Below, in pieces: positions 37,238 through 45,615 of a DNA stretch of 64,000 bases (the first letter of the stretch is position 1; every line of letters starts with the position of its first letter). This DNA is from Halomonas alkalisoli (GTDB lineage: Bacteria; Pseudomonadota; Gammaproteobacteria; Pseudomonadales; Halomonadaceae): contig NZ_JAKCMI010000044.1 in assembly GCF_021412585.1 (NCBI RefSeq), positions 124,001 through 188,000 on the forward strand, written 5' to 3'. A program made the position numbers and the translations under genes. Under the pieces are notes generated by a model. The model was not told the origin of the DNA. It saw only the letters and a program-made list of their open reading frames with translations, and searched no databases.

Positions 37238-38554
37238 TTACCGCTCTACATCGGGCAGCTTGCTGGCGCTGAGCGCCGCTGCCAGTGCCATCGTGGCGAG
37301 AAACATCAGCAGCCAGGTGGTGCCCAGCCACTGGGCGAGGGCGCCCGCCATGCCGCCTGTCAGCAGCATCAGCGCGCCGGTGATGGTGTTGGAAAGGGCC
37401 ACATAGAGTGCGCGCCGGTCTGCCCCTGCCATGTCGACGATATAGGTCTTGCGCCCCAGGCGGACGCCGGCATGCACGATCACCAGCAACGCATAGACCA
37501 TGGCATAGGGCCAGACCGTGTTCGTCCAGGCACCGGGTAGCCAGGCGAAGCTGGCGCCCAGCAGGCAGCAGGCCGCCGCGCCCAGGCCGGTGTCGCGCAT
37601 GACCGTGCGGCTGGATGCATCGGAGCGCTTGCCCCAGACGGGGCTTGCCACCATGCCGGCAACGCCGGAGACCACGATGAGGATGCCCAGTCCGCCAAGT
37701 TCGGTGCCGCTCTGCTGCTGGCCCAGCAGCGCCACGTAGGGGAGTGCCAGGGCGCTGGCAAGCAGCAGCGCTCGGGAGAGATTGAAGTGCAGGAAATTCC
37801 GATCGTCGCGCAGCAGGCGTAGCCCCAGCTTGATGCTGTCCCAGGCGTTCTCGCCGCCCTCCACGGCCCCCGGCGTTTCCCGAATGCACGCCGCGCACAG
37901 GGCATTCAGCCCCCAGCCTAGCGCCGCCACGCCAAGCAGCACGGCCAGCGCCAGCTCGCCGGGGCGATCTTCGAACAGGATCAGCACCAGGCCCGCAACC
38001 AGGGTTGCGGCGCCGGCCACGCTGCCGCTCCAGCCCAGTAAAGTACCGCGACGGCCCTTGGCAATGGTCTTGCCCAGCACGTCCTTGGTGGCAATCGACG
38101 AGAGCCCCCTGGCCAGTGACAGCGCCACCAGCACGACCAGGACCAGGGCGCCGCCAATGGCACCGCTGCCGAACAGGGCGAGCAGTGCCAGTGCCGCGGC
38201 GGCCAGGGCCTGCAGCGCACCGCCGACCGCCCAGGCCCACTTGCGCTCCGGCTTGAGTCGAATGAAGCCCGCCACGAACAGCTGCGGCAGCAGGGCACCC
38301 GATTCGCGGATCGGGACCAGCAGCCCGACCATCCACAGCGGGGCCCCGATCACACCGAGCAGCCAGGGGAGTACCAGGCGGGCGCTGGAGAGCTCGTCGG
38401 CGAGCTTGTTCCCCAGCGATGCGAACAGGTGCAGGAAGAAGTTGTGGGGCTGTTCGTCACATGCCTCGTCGGGAATGTCACGACACATCCGGCTGTCCTC
38501 GTCACCGGTCAACCATTCGTAGAGGCGGGTTTGACTGATCTCGCGTTCAGCCAT
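37238..38554 (-). CDS. Major facilitator superfamily transporter
   Basis: A 438-residue polytopic inner-membrane protein with about 12 hydrophobic segments after a soluble start of about 65 residues. That start (SQTRLYEWLTGDEDSR) is unusual for an MFS carrier and resembles a subgroup annotated only as MFS transporter. The loop KTIAKGRRGTLLGW between helices 4 and 5 and GKRSDASSRTVMR in the second half fit MFS topology. AAGGAG six bases before the chosen ATG discounts 21 extra upstream codons. Substrate unknown. Confidence 0.8.
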   Translation of the reverse strand: MAEREISQTRLYEWLTGDEDSRMCRDIPDEACDEQPHNFFLHLFASLGNKLADELSSARLVLPWLLGVIGAPLWMVGLLVPIRESGALLPQLFVAGFIRLKPERKWAWAVGGALQALAAAALALLALFGSGAIGGALVLVVLVALSLARGLSSIATKDVLGKTIAKGRRGTLLGWSGSVAGAATLVAGLVLILFEDRPGELALAVLLGVAALGWGLNALCAACIRETPGAVEGGENAWDSIKLGLRLLRDDRNFLHFNLSRALLLASALALPYVALLGQQQSGTELGGLGILIVVSGVAGMVASPVWGKRSDASSRTVMRDTGLGAAACCLLGASFAWLPGAWTNTVWPYAMVYALLVIVHAGVRLGRKTYIVDMAGADRRALYVALSNTITGALMLLTGGMAGALAQWLGTTWLLMFLATMALAAALSASKLPDVER

Positions 38555-38610
38555 GCAGGCTCCTTGGCTGTTATCATCGGAGCCATCATTGTTGCGACAG
38601 GGAGGCCGAC

Positions 38611-38880
38611 ATGTCACGTATCCGCATCCACTACTGCACCCAGTGTCAGTGGCTGCTGCGCAGTGCCTGGCTGGCCCAGGAGCTGCTTTCCACCTTCGGT
38701 GAGGACCTCGAGGAGGTGGCGCTGGTGCCGTCCCATGGCGGTTATTTCGAGATATTCTTCGACGATGATTCGCTGTGGGAACGCAAGCGAGACGGCGGCT
38801 TCCCCGACAGCAAGCAGCTCAAGCAGCGGGTCCGGGACCGGCTCGATCCGGGGCGCGATCTCGGGCATGTCGACCGGTGA
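38611..38880 (+). CDS. SelT/SelW/SelH-family thioredoxin-like protein (Cys form)
   Basis: An 89-residue Rdx-family protein. The redox motif is CTQC (residues 9-12), the all-cysteine counterpart of CxxU in selenoprotein W. WLAQELLSTF and a Phe-rich strand (GGYFEIFFDDD) complete the short thioredoxin-like fold. Bacterial roles are poorly known. Its stop overlaps the GTG of the next gene (GTGA), so they are probably co-expressed. Confidence 0.86.
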   Translation: MSRIRIHYCTQCQWLLRSAWLAQELLSTFGEDLEEVALVPSHGGYFEIFFDDDSLWERKRDGGFPDSKQLKQRVRDRLDPGRDLGHVDR

Positions 38881-39779
38881 GGGCGGCCGAACCGAACCGC
38901 GATCGCCAGGCGATACTGTTTGGTCTTGGCGCCGTGGCGTTATGGTCCACGGTGGCCACGGCGTTCAAGATTGCGCTTGCCTACATGTCGCCACTGGAGC
39001 TGATCTGGCTCGCCTCGCTGGTTTCCTGGGCGCTGATCGGCGTGCTGATGGTGCGCCAGGGCCGGCTGGGGCAGGCATTGTCGCAGGGGTGGCGCACGGC
39101 CGCCTGGGCGGGGTTGATGAACCCGGTGGCCTACTATCTCCTGCTGTTCGGCGCCTATGATCGGCTGCCGGGCCAGGAGGCCATGGCGCTCAACTATACC
39201 TGGGCGCTGGCCATGGCCTTCCTGGCGGTGCCGATTCTCGGCCAGCGCCTGACCCGGATCGACATCCTTGCGGGCCTGATCGCCTACGCCGGCGTCTGGG
39301 TCATCGCGACGCGGGGGGCGGTCTTCGACGTCGCCTTCGCCGATCCCCTCGGGGTAGGCATGGCGCTGGCGTCGACGCTGCTCTGGGCTCTCTACTGGTT
39401 GCTCAATGCCCGCGATCATCGCCCGCCGCTGGTCGCCCAATGGCAGAACTTCACCGTCGCGCTGCCGGTGCTCACCCTGCTGATGCTGATCGGCCCCGGT
39501 TTCTCCTGGCTTGGCTGGAAGGGATTGGCAGCGGGGGTCTATGTGGGGCTGTTCGAGATGGGCGTCGCCTTCGTGCTGTGGCAACTGGCGGTACATCGGG
39601 TATCGCGTACCGCCAGGGTGTCCAACCTGATCTTCCTGTCGCCGCCGGTATCGCTGCTGCTGCTGTTCCTGGTGGTCGGTGAGCCGATCCTGCCCTCCAC
39701 CCTGGTGGGGCTGGTGCTGATTCTCGGTGGGCTGGGGCTCCAGCAGTGGCAGAAAAGCCCGGTGCCGGCGACGTCGTGA
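38877..39779 (+). CDS. EamA/DMT-family transporter
   Basis: A 300-residue inner-membrane protein with about ten helices in two EamA repeats. The first repeat begins ILFGLGAVALWSTVATAFKIAL, cited in part as LFGLGAVALWSTVATAF; the second has ASTLLWALYWLLNA and SNLIFLSPPVSLLL. It starts at GTG overlapping the preceding stop. The frame is open further upstream only as a shadow of the SelW-like gene. Family members export amino acids or other metabolites; the substrate is unknown. Confidence 0.85.
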   Translation: MRAAEPNRDRQAILFGLGAVALWSTVATAFKIALAYMSPLELIWLASLVSWALIGVLMVRQGRLGQALSQGWRTAAWAGLMNPVAYYLLLFGAYDRLPGQEAMALNYTWALAMAFLAVPILGQRLTRIDILAGLIAYAGVWVIATRGAVFDVAFADPLGVGMALASTLLWALYWLLNARDHRPPLVAQWQNFTVALPVLTLLMLIGPGFSWLGWKGLAAGVYVGLFEMGVAFVLWQLAVHRVSRTARVSNLIFLSPPVSLLLLFLVVGEPILPSTLVGLVLILGGLGLQQWQKSPVPATS

Positions 39780-39804
39780 GAGGCTGCTTGTGCACAGGCC
39801 CTGG

Positions 39805-40506
39805 TCAGCCGTCGGACAAGGAACCAGCTACGCCGTTGCGCTCCAGCAGCGGCAGGAGCTCGGGCCATACATTGTCGAGGATGATCGGTTGGGCAAGGGG
39901 TGTCGGGTGAATACCGTCGGACTGCATCATGCCCTCTTCCAGGGCCACCCCGTCGAGCAGGAAGGGGAGCAGGGCCAGCTCGTAGGACTCGGCGAGCCGG
40001 AAGAAGACACCGGTAAAGGCATCGCGGTAGGCCTGGCCGTAGTTCGGGGGGATGTCGATGCCGAGCAGCAACACCTCGGCGCCGGCCTGGCGGCTTGCCT
40101 CGATCATGGCGCCGAGGTTGGCCTCCAACTGGTTCGGCGGCAGGCCACGCAGGCCGTCGTTGCCGCCCAGCCCGAGCAGAACGATGTCGGGCTCATGCTG
40201 TCCGAGTAGGTCGGGAAGTCGGCTCGCGCCGCCACTGCTCGTCTCACCGCTGATGCTGGCATTGACCACATCCGCCTTTCCGTCGAGACGCGCTTCCAGC
40301 AGACTGACCCAACCTTCATCCTGCTCGATGCCGTATGCGGCGCTGAGGCTGTCGCCCATGACCAGCAGCGTCGGGGAATCGTCGGCAAGTGCCGCCGGTG
40401 AAGCAGCGAGTGCCATCAGGCCCAGCACGCAGGCACCAAGGCCGTGGCGCCAGCGCTGGCCCAGGTGATCGGAAATAGACAGCAGCACAGGGATACCTCT
40501 AGACAT
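39805..40506 (-). CDS. tesA: TesA-like arylesterase / acyl-CoA thioesterase I (SGNH hydrolase)
   Basis: A 233-residue exported esterase. A signal peptide (ACVLGLMALAASPAALA) is followed by SGNH blocks: Ser in VMGDSLSAAYGI, Gly in ISGETSSGGAS, Asn in GLGGNDGLRG, and Asp/His in SDGIHPTPLAQ. E. coli TesA acts as thioesterase, lysophospholipase and protease I in the periplasm. GAGGAG lies six bases before this ATG, so the start is well supported even though it overlaps the start codon of the divergent ybbA by two bases. The longer open frame upstream is antisense to ybbA. Confidence 0.9.
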   Translation of the reverse strand: MSRGIPVLLSISDHLGQRWRHGLGACVLGLMALAASPAALADDSPTLLVMGDSLSAAYGIEQDEGWVSLLEARLDGKADVVNASISGETSSGGASRLPDLLGQHEPDIVLLGLGGNDGLRGLPPNQLEANLGAMIEASRQAGAEVLLLGIDIPPNYGQAYRDAFTGVFFRLAESYELALLPFLLDGVALEEGMMQSDGIHPTPLAQPIILDNVWPELLPLLERNGVAGSLSDG

Positions 40507-41221
40507 GTCAGACTCCTCGAGAACCAGCTCATCCACGATTCTACACGCCCGTGGACTGGGCAAGCAGGTAACCAGCGGCGAACGCCCGCTGACCATTCTG
40601 AGTGCCCTTGACCTCGAAGTGTTCCCTGGAGAGTCGCTGGCGATCCTCGGGGCCAGCGGTGCCGGCAAGTCGACCCTGCTGGGACTGCTGGCCGGGCTCG
40701 ACCAGCCCACCAGCGGCGAACTGACCCTGTTCGGCGAGTCGCTGGCGAGCCTCGACGAGGATGGCCGCGCCGGCCTGCGCGCCGGCAAGGTGGGCTTCGT
40801 GTTCCAGAACTTCCAGCTGCTACCGACCCTCACGGCGCTGGAGAACGTGCTGCTGCCGCTGGAGTTGGCGCCACTTCCCGATAGCGAGCAGCGCGGCCGC
40901 GACTGGTTGGCTCGGGTCGGCCTCGGCGAGCGGCTCGACCACCTGCCCAAGCAACTCTCCGGCGGCGAGCAGCAGCGCGTTGCCCTGGCCAGGGCCTTCG
41001 TCACCGAACCGCAGCTGGTCTTCGCCGACGAGCCCACCGGCAACCTCGATCATGCCACGGGCGGGCGCATCATCGACCTGCTGTTCGCCCTGAACCGCGA
41101 GGCGGGCACCACCCTGGTGCTGGTGACCCACGACTACGCCCTGGCGCGGCGCTGCGATCGCTGCCTTCAGCTGGAAGAGGGGCGACTAATGCCACTGGTG
41201 CTGGACGAGGTGGGGGCATGA
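40505..41221 (+). CDS. ybbA: ABC transporter ATP-binding protein YbbA
   Basis: A 238-residue ABC ATPase of the LolD/MacB-type group. Walker A is GASGAGKST, signature LSGGEQQRVALARAF, Walker B LVFADEPTGNLD, and the H-loop LVTHDYALARRCDRCL follows E. coli YbbA. It overlaps the permease gene by four bases. The divergent tesA-ybbA-ybbP layout is the same as in E. coli. Only a weak ribosome site precedes this ATG, so a slightly later start cannot be excluded. Confidence 0.92.
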   Translation: MSDSSRTSSSTILHARGLGKQVTSGERPLTILSALDLEVFPGESLAILGASGAGKSTLLGLLAGLDQPTSGELTLFGESLASLDEDGRAGLRAGKVGFVFQNFQLLPTLTALENVLLPLELAPLPDSEQRGRDWLARVGLGERLDHLPKQLSGGEQQRVALARAFVTEPQLVFADEPTGNLDHATGGRIIDLLFALNREAGTTLVLVTHDYALARRCDRCLQLEEGRLMPLVLDEVGA

Positions 41222-43791
41222 ACGACGCTGTCGGCACCGCACCAGCCCAGCCCGAGGCGCGCCGCGGGATGGGTGCCCTGGCCCTGTCGCTGCGCGGCAT
41301 GCGCCGTGACCTGCGCGCCGCCGACGTGCGGGCGCTGTTCGTGGCGCTGGCCCTGGCGGTGGCGGCTTCGACCATGATCGGCTTCTTTCTCGACCGTCTG
41401 GAGCGTGGCCTGGAACGCCAGGCCGGGCAACTGCTGGGCGGCGACCTGGTGCTCGAGCAGGCGCGGCCTTTCGAGGATGCCCTGCGACAGACGCTGCAAG
41501 AGGCCGGGCTGACCCTGAGCGAGCAGGTCGGCATGGTCTCCATGGCCAGCCACGAAGATGCCTTCCAGCCGGCCAGCCTCAAGGTCATCGACGACAATTA
41601 CCCCCTCTACGGCGAGGTCCATGTCGACCGGGGGGCGGGTGTCGAGCGGCTCGCGCGCGGTCCTGCGCCGGGCGAAGCCTGGCTGGCGCCACGACTGGCA
41701 CAGCTGCTGGAGGTCGATCTCGGCGATCGGGTGCAGGTAGGCCAGACCCACCTCGAGGTCACCGCCCTGGTCGAGCGCGAACCCGACCAGTCCGGGGGGT
41801 TCGCCAATTTCAATCCGCGCCTGATGATGCATCAGGCCGATATCGAGGCGAGTGGCCTGGTACAGCCCGGCTCCCGCATCGAGTTCTCGCTGCTCACCCG
41901 GGGCGCGCCGAGTGAGGTCGATGCGGTGCTGCCACGCTTGCGGGGGTTGACTGCCGATGGCGTCGAAGTGCGTGACGTCCGGCGCGATCGTCCGCAGCTG
42001 GGCAATGCGCTGTCGCGGGCCGAACAGTACCTGAGCCTGGCCGGGCTCGCCGCGGTGCTGCTGGCCGGGGTGGCGGTGGCCATGGCCACGCGGCGCTACG
42101 TGGAGCGCCATCTGGATACCGCGGCGCTACTGCGCTGCTTCGGGGCCACCCAGCGTCAGTTGACCCAGCTGTTTGCCCTGCAGCTGCTGTGGCTCGCCCT
42201 GGCTGCCTCCATGGTGGGGGCGCTGCTGGGCCTGGTCGGCCAGGCCGGGTTGCTGTGGCTGCTCACTGCCTTCCTGCCCATGGAGCTGCCGCCCCCCGGC
42301 CCGCTGCCGCTGCTGCTGGGCGTATTGACGGCGCTGGCGGTGCTGGTCGGCTTCGCCGGGCCGACGCTGCTGCGCCTCAAGCGCGTCAGCGCGCTCAAGG
42401 TGCTGCGTCGCGAGCTCGATCCGCTGCCCGCCTCGGCGTGGCTGGTGGTGGGGGTGGCCAGCCTGGTGTTCGGCGGCTTGCTGTGGCTCTATTCCGGCGA
42501 CCCGCAGCTGGCCTTCGGCCTGCTGGTGGGCGGCCTGGTGATGCTGGTGCTGCTATGGGGGCTTGGGTGGCTGCTGCTGTCACTGGTGCTGCGCCTGGTG
42601 GCACGGATGCCGTCTGCCGGTGGTGGCAAGCGTCAGGCGCTGCGCCTGGGGGCGCGCCAGCTGGCGCGGCGTCGCAGCGCCAGCCTCGGTCAACTGCTGG
42701 CCTTCTCGGTGACCTTTGCCGCCATGGCGATGATTGCCCTGGTGCGCGGCGACCTGTTGAGTACCTGGCAGGACCAGTTGCCCGAGGACACGCCGAACTA
42801 CTTCGCCATCAATATCCAGCCCGGTGAGCGCGACGCCTTCATCGATACCCTGGACGATGCCGTGGACGAGCGCACCACCCTCTATCCGATGGTGCGCGGG
42901 CGCATCACGGCGATCAACGACCAGGCCCCGCGCGATGCGGTGCCGGCCGATGCCCGCGGCGACGGTTCGCTGCGGCGTGAACTCAATCTCACCTGGCGCG
43001 AGACGCTGCCGGTGGGCAACCGCCTGGTGGCCGGCCAGTGGTTCGACCGGTCACCCACGCTTGCCGAAGGCCGGGTGCCGATCTCGATAGAGGATGGTCT
43101 GGCCGAGCGGCTGGGGCTGGGGCTGGGCGATAGCATGTCTTTCACCATTGGTGGCGAGGAGATCGTCGGCGAGATCACCAGCCTGCGCGACCTGGACTGG
43201 GACAGCTTCCGCCCCAACTTCTTCGTCATCTTCCCGCCGGATGTGCTGGAGGGGTTCGGTCACAGCTATATCACCGCCTTCCACCTCGACCGTGAACGCG
43301 ACGACATCAGCAGGGCGCTGGTTCGCGAGTTCCCGGGTGTCTCGCTGCTCAATGTCGAGGCGATCCTCGGCCAGGTGCGCGAGCTGCTGACCCAGGTGAC
43401 CCGGGCGGTGGAGTTCGTGCTCGGCTTCGTGCTGTTGGCCGGTATCAGCGTGCTCTACGCGGCCCTTACCGCCAGCCGTCCGACCCGTGCCCACGAGAGT
43501 GGCTTGCTGCGCGTATTCGGTGCCGGTGACCGCCTGATCTCGCGAGTGCAGGGGGCCGAGTTCGCGATCCTCGGCTTCGCCAGCGGGCTGATGGGGGCGC
43601 TGCTTGCCGAGCTGGCCGCGGCGGGAATCTATCTTGCCTGGTTCGACCTGGCGCCACGTATCCACTGGGGGCTATGGCTGACCCTGCCGCTGGGCGGCGC
43701 GCTGGTGATCGGCGTGATCGGCCATGCGCTGTCGCGCAGCGTGCGCCGGCAGACGCCGATGGAGAGCCTTGGCCTGCTCGGTGAAGCGTGA
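41218..43791 (+). CDS. ybbP: ABC transporter permease YbbP (FtsX-like, large)
   Basis: An 857-residue inner-membrane permease partnered with YbbA. One helix near the N-terminus (about 35-55) leads into a large periplasmic domain; a FtsX-type block of helices follows (about 265-400, AEQYLSLAGLAAVLLAGVAVAMA cited in part as LAGLAAVLLAGVAVAM). Further helices and a second periplasmic domain lead to a C-terminal FtsX block (about 725-845). Such mechanotransmission-type transporters may move lipids or lipoproteins from the inner membrane; a role with TesA is suggested by context only. Confidence 0.88.
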   Translation: MNDAVGTAPAQPEARRGMGALALSLRGMRRDLRAADVRALFVALALAVAASTMIGFFLDRLERGLERQAGQLLGGDLVLEQARPFEDALRQTLQEAGLTLSEQVGMVSMASHEDAFQPASLKVIDDNYPLYGEVHVDRGAGVERLARGPAPGEAWLAPRLAQLLEVDLGDRVQVGQTHLEVTALVEREPDQSGGFANFNPRLMMHQADIEASGLVQPGSRIEFSLLTRGAPSEVDAVLPRLRGLTADGVEVRDVRRDRPQLGNALSRAEQYLSLAGLAAVLLAGVAVAMATRRYVERHLDTAALLRCFGATQRQLTQLFALQLLWLALAASMVGALLGLVGQAGLLWLLTAFLPMELPPPGPLPLLLGVLTALAVLVGFAGPTLLRLKRVSALKVLRRELDPLPASAWLVVGVASLVFGGLLWLYSGDPQLAFGLLVGGLVMLVLLWGLGWLLLSLVLRLVARMPSAGGGKRQALRLGARQLARRRSASLGQLLAFSVTFAAMAMIALVRGDLLSTWQDQLPEDTPNYFAINIQPGERDAFIDTLDDAVDERTTLYPMVRGRITAINDQAPRDAVPADARGDGSLRRELNLTWRETLPVGNRLVAGQWFDRSPTLAEGRVPISIEDGLAERLGLGLGDSMSFTIGGEEIVGEITSLRDLDWDSFRPNFFVIFPPDVLEGFGHSYITAFHLDRERDDISRALVREFPGVSLLNVEAILGQVRELLTQVTRAVEFVLGFVLLAGISVLYAALTASRPTRAHESGLLRVFGAGDRLISRVQGAEFAILGFASGLMGALLAELAAAGIYLAWFDLAPRIHWGLWLTLPLGGALVIGVIGHALSRSVRRQTPMESLGLLGEA

Positions 43792-43922
43792 ATGAAGGCG
43801 TTGGCGGGGCATTGACCGACCCCGGCGGCAAGGGAGGCCGATGGGCGTTTTTCTGGTTACACTATGTAAAGGCGGCGGCCGTACGGCACGCTGTTCTTTC
43901 TTTCACATAGGAGGTGACGTCG

Positions 43923-45338
43923 ATGAATGCACCATGTCCGGGGGCATCGCGCCTTGGTTCTGCCCTGGTTTTCGCCACGCTGACGGGGGCGTCCGGCGCG
44001 GCACTTGCCGACGCAGAACGGCTCGAGACCGAGCTTCGTTCCCTGTTCGGGGGCTACGGCAGCGTCGAGATCGGCGATGTCTCCAGTGCCATGCTGCGCT
44101 CCCGCGTCACGGCCAAGGACTTCGTCTTCGAGTCCGAGGAGGGCGAGCGGCTGCTCATCGACAGCTATGAGGTCAGCGGCAACTACGACAGCCCTGACGA
44201 GGTCACCCTGAAAGGGGTTCGCATCGAGGACAGCCTGACCGAGCTGATGCTGATGAGCGCGGAGCGTATCGTGCTCGGCAAGCCTTCACGCGCGGTCTTT
44301 CCCCTGGACGACAGCCTGGCGCCAGACGAGGTGCGCATCGGCAGCCTGGCGATCGATGGCATCGTGATTGACATGGCCTCGGAGATTGCCGAGGACATTT
44401 TCCATGGCACGCCGTTCACCCGCAGCCAGGGTCGCATGACCATCGAACAGGTTCGCGGCCAGTCGCTGGCCCATGACGGCATCGGCATGCTGGAAATCAG
44501 CGGCGTGGCGGGCTCGGGGGAGGATCTCGATGAGTTCGGTTCCGGCTCCTTCACGCTGGCTTCCCTGCGCTTCGAAGGCTTGACCGGGCTGGATGTCGAC
44601 GGTGAGGAGCAGTTGGACTCACTGATCCTGCGTGACTTCGCCATCGAGTCCGATCAGCTGGTCGGCAGCCTGTCGCTGCTGGATGTCGATGGCGACTTCT
44701 CCGACGGCGAGGGCGGGGTGCGCCTCGAAGGCTTCCATATGGACCTGGCTCGCATGATCGAAATGGCTCCGGAAGACGAGCGGACCCAACTGCGCATGGC
44801 CAGCAACGTCCTGACCGACGGTACCGGTGAGCTGCGCCTCGACGCCGCCTTCCTGGGAAGCTGGAAGGAGGGGAGCGAGCATAGTGTCCTGGTCAGCGAC
44901 AGCCGTATCGAGCTGCACGATGCGCTGCGCCTGATGCTCGACATCAACCTGCCCGTCGTGCTGCCGAATGGAGTGGAGCCTGCCGATGTCTTTGCCGATG
45001 TCGACTGGCTGGAGGCCGCGACCCTGCTGGGGGGCGACATTCGCCTGTCGCTTGCGAATCAGGGGCTCTTCGGTCGCCTGGCCACCCTTGGGGCGGCCAT
45101 GGAAGGGGTGACCGAGTCGCAGTACATAGAGCAGGCGCGCACCCAGGCCCAGGGGTTCGGCATGATGTTCGGCCCCCAGGTGCAGTCGATCCTGATGGGG
45201 CTGGTGGAGCTGCTGGAAGGAACGGCGGAAGAGCTCGAGATCAGTATTGTGCTGCCGCCGGAAAGCAATATGGCCACCTACACGGCCGACCCGCTGGGCC
45301 TGCCGGATAAGCTTTCCATGACGGTGGAAACTCGCTAA
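43923..45338 (+). CDS. Exported protein of unknown function
   Basis: A 471-residue protein I do not recognise with certainty. A signal peptide (LGSALVFATLTGASGAALA) precedes a long, acidic, beta-rich sequence with repeated patterns of the type LEGFHMDLARM and LASLRFEGLTGLDV, which suggests stacked strands as in periplasmic AsmA/DUF945-like proteins. There is one Cys, in the signal peptide, and no later membrane segment, so it is probably periplasmic. AGGAGG sets the ATG; an upstream GTG is too close to it. It is transcribed from its own AT-rich promoter region after ybbP, and a MITE-like element begins at its stop codon. Confidence 0.75.
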   Translation: MNAPCPGASRLGSALVFATLTGASGAALADAERLETELRSLFGGYGSVEIGDVSSAMLRSRVTAKDFVFESEEGERLLIDSYEVSGNYDSPDEVTLKGVRIEDSLTELMLMSAERIVLGKPSRAVFPLDDSLAPDEVRIGSLAIDGIVIDMASEIAEDIFHGTPFTRSQGRMTIEQVRGQSLAHDGIGMLEISGVAGSGEDLDEFGSGSFTLASLRFEGLTGLDVDGEEQLDSLILRDFAIESDQLVGSLSLLDVDGDFSDGEGGVRLEGFHMDLARMIEMAPEDERTQLRMASNVLTDGTGELRLDAAFLGSWKEGSEHSVLVSDSRIELHDALRLMLDINLPVVLPNGVEPADVFADVDWLEAATLLGGDIRLSLANQGLFGRLATLGAAMEGVTESQYIEQARTQAQGFGMMFGPQVQSILMGLVELLEGTAEELEISIVLPPESNMATYTADPLGLPDKLSMTVETR

Positions 45339-45480
45339 GGAAACACTGCATAAATGTCTGCGCGGGTAAATCGCTGCGTTGCGCGGTGCTCGGAATCCTC
45401 ACCTATACCCCATAGGCTCCGGTTCCTGTGCTCCGTGCGCCTTGCGCTTCACCTCGCTCGCCAATTTATTCAGCGCTTCC
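45339..45480. mobile_element. MITE-like element with imperfect terminal inverted repeats
   Basis: About 142 bases bounded by GGAAACACTGCATAAAT on the left and ATTTATTCAGCGCTTCC on the right, which are inverted copies with a few mismatches (left GGAAaCaCTGcATAAAT, right arm read inward GGAAgCgCTGaATAAAT). It encodes nothing and lies directly after the stop of the exported-protein gene. The form fits a non-autonomous remnant of an insertion sequence or a repeat family; copy number cannot be judged from one window. No clear target duplication is visible. Confidence 0.55.
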
Positions 45481-45526
45481 CTGAAGCTGCAGCAGGGCTA
45501 AAGCCTGCATGAGAAATGGTGGTGCT

Positions 45527-45563
45527 GCCCATGACGGCCTTTCAAGTGAAAGCCGCCATGGGC
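45527..45563. repeat. Long imperfect hairpin upstream of glyA
   Basis: Arms beginning GCCCATG and ending CATGGGC fold through a mismatch and a bulge into about 15 base pairs with an AAGT loop. It lies about 50-90 bases before the glyA start. It has no T run, so an attenuator or a cruciform in the promoter region is more likely than a terminator. Confidence 0.5.
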
Positions 45564-45615
45564 TGGGGTATCATGGCGCATCCTGATTCTCCCCGTGATG
45601 CGAGGTTCCCCGCCG

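Noticed and set aside
37238..38617. Longer MFS start at 38617
   Set aside because: The extra 21 residues (MTCRPPCRNND...) overlap the divergent SelW-like gene; AAGGAG supports the later ATG.
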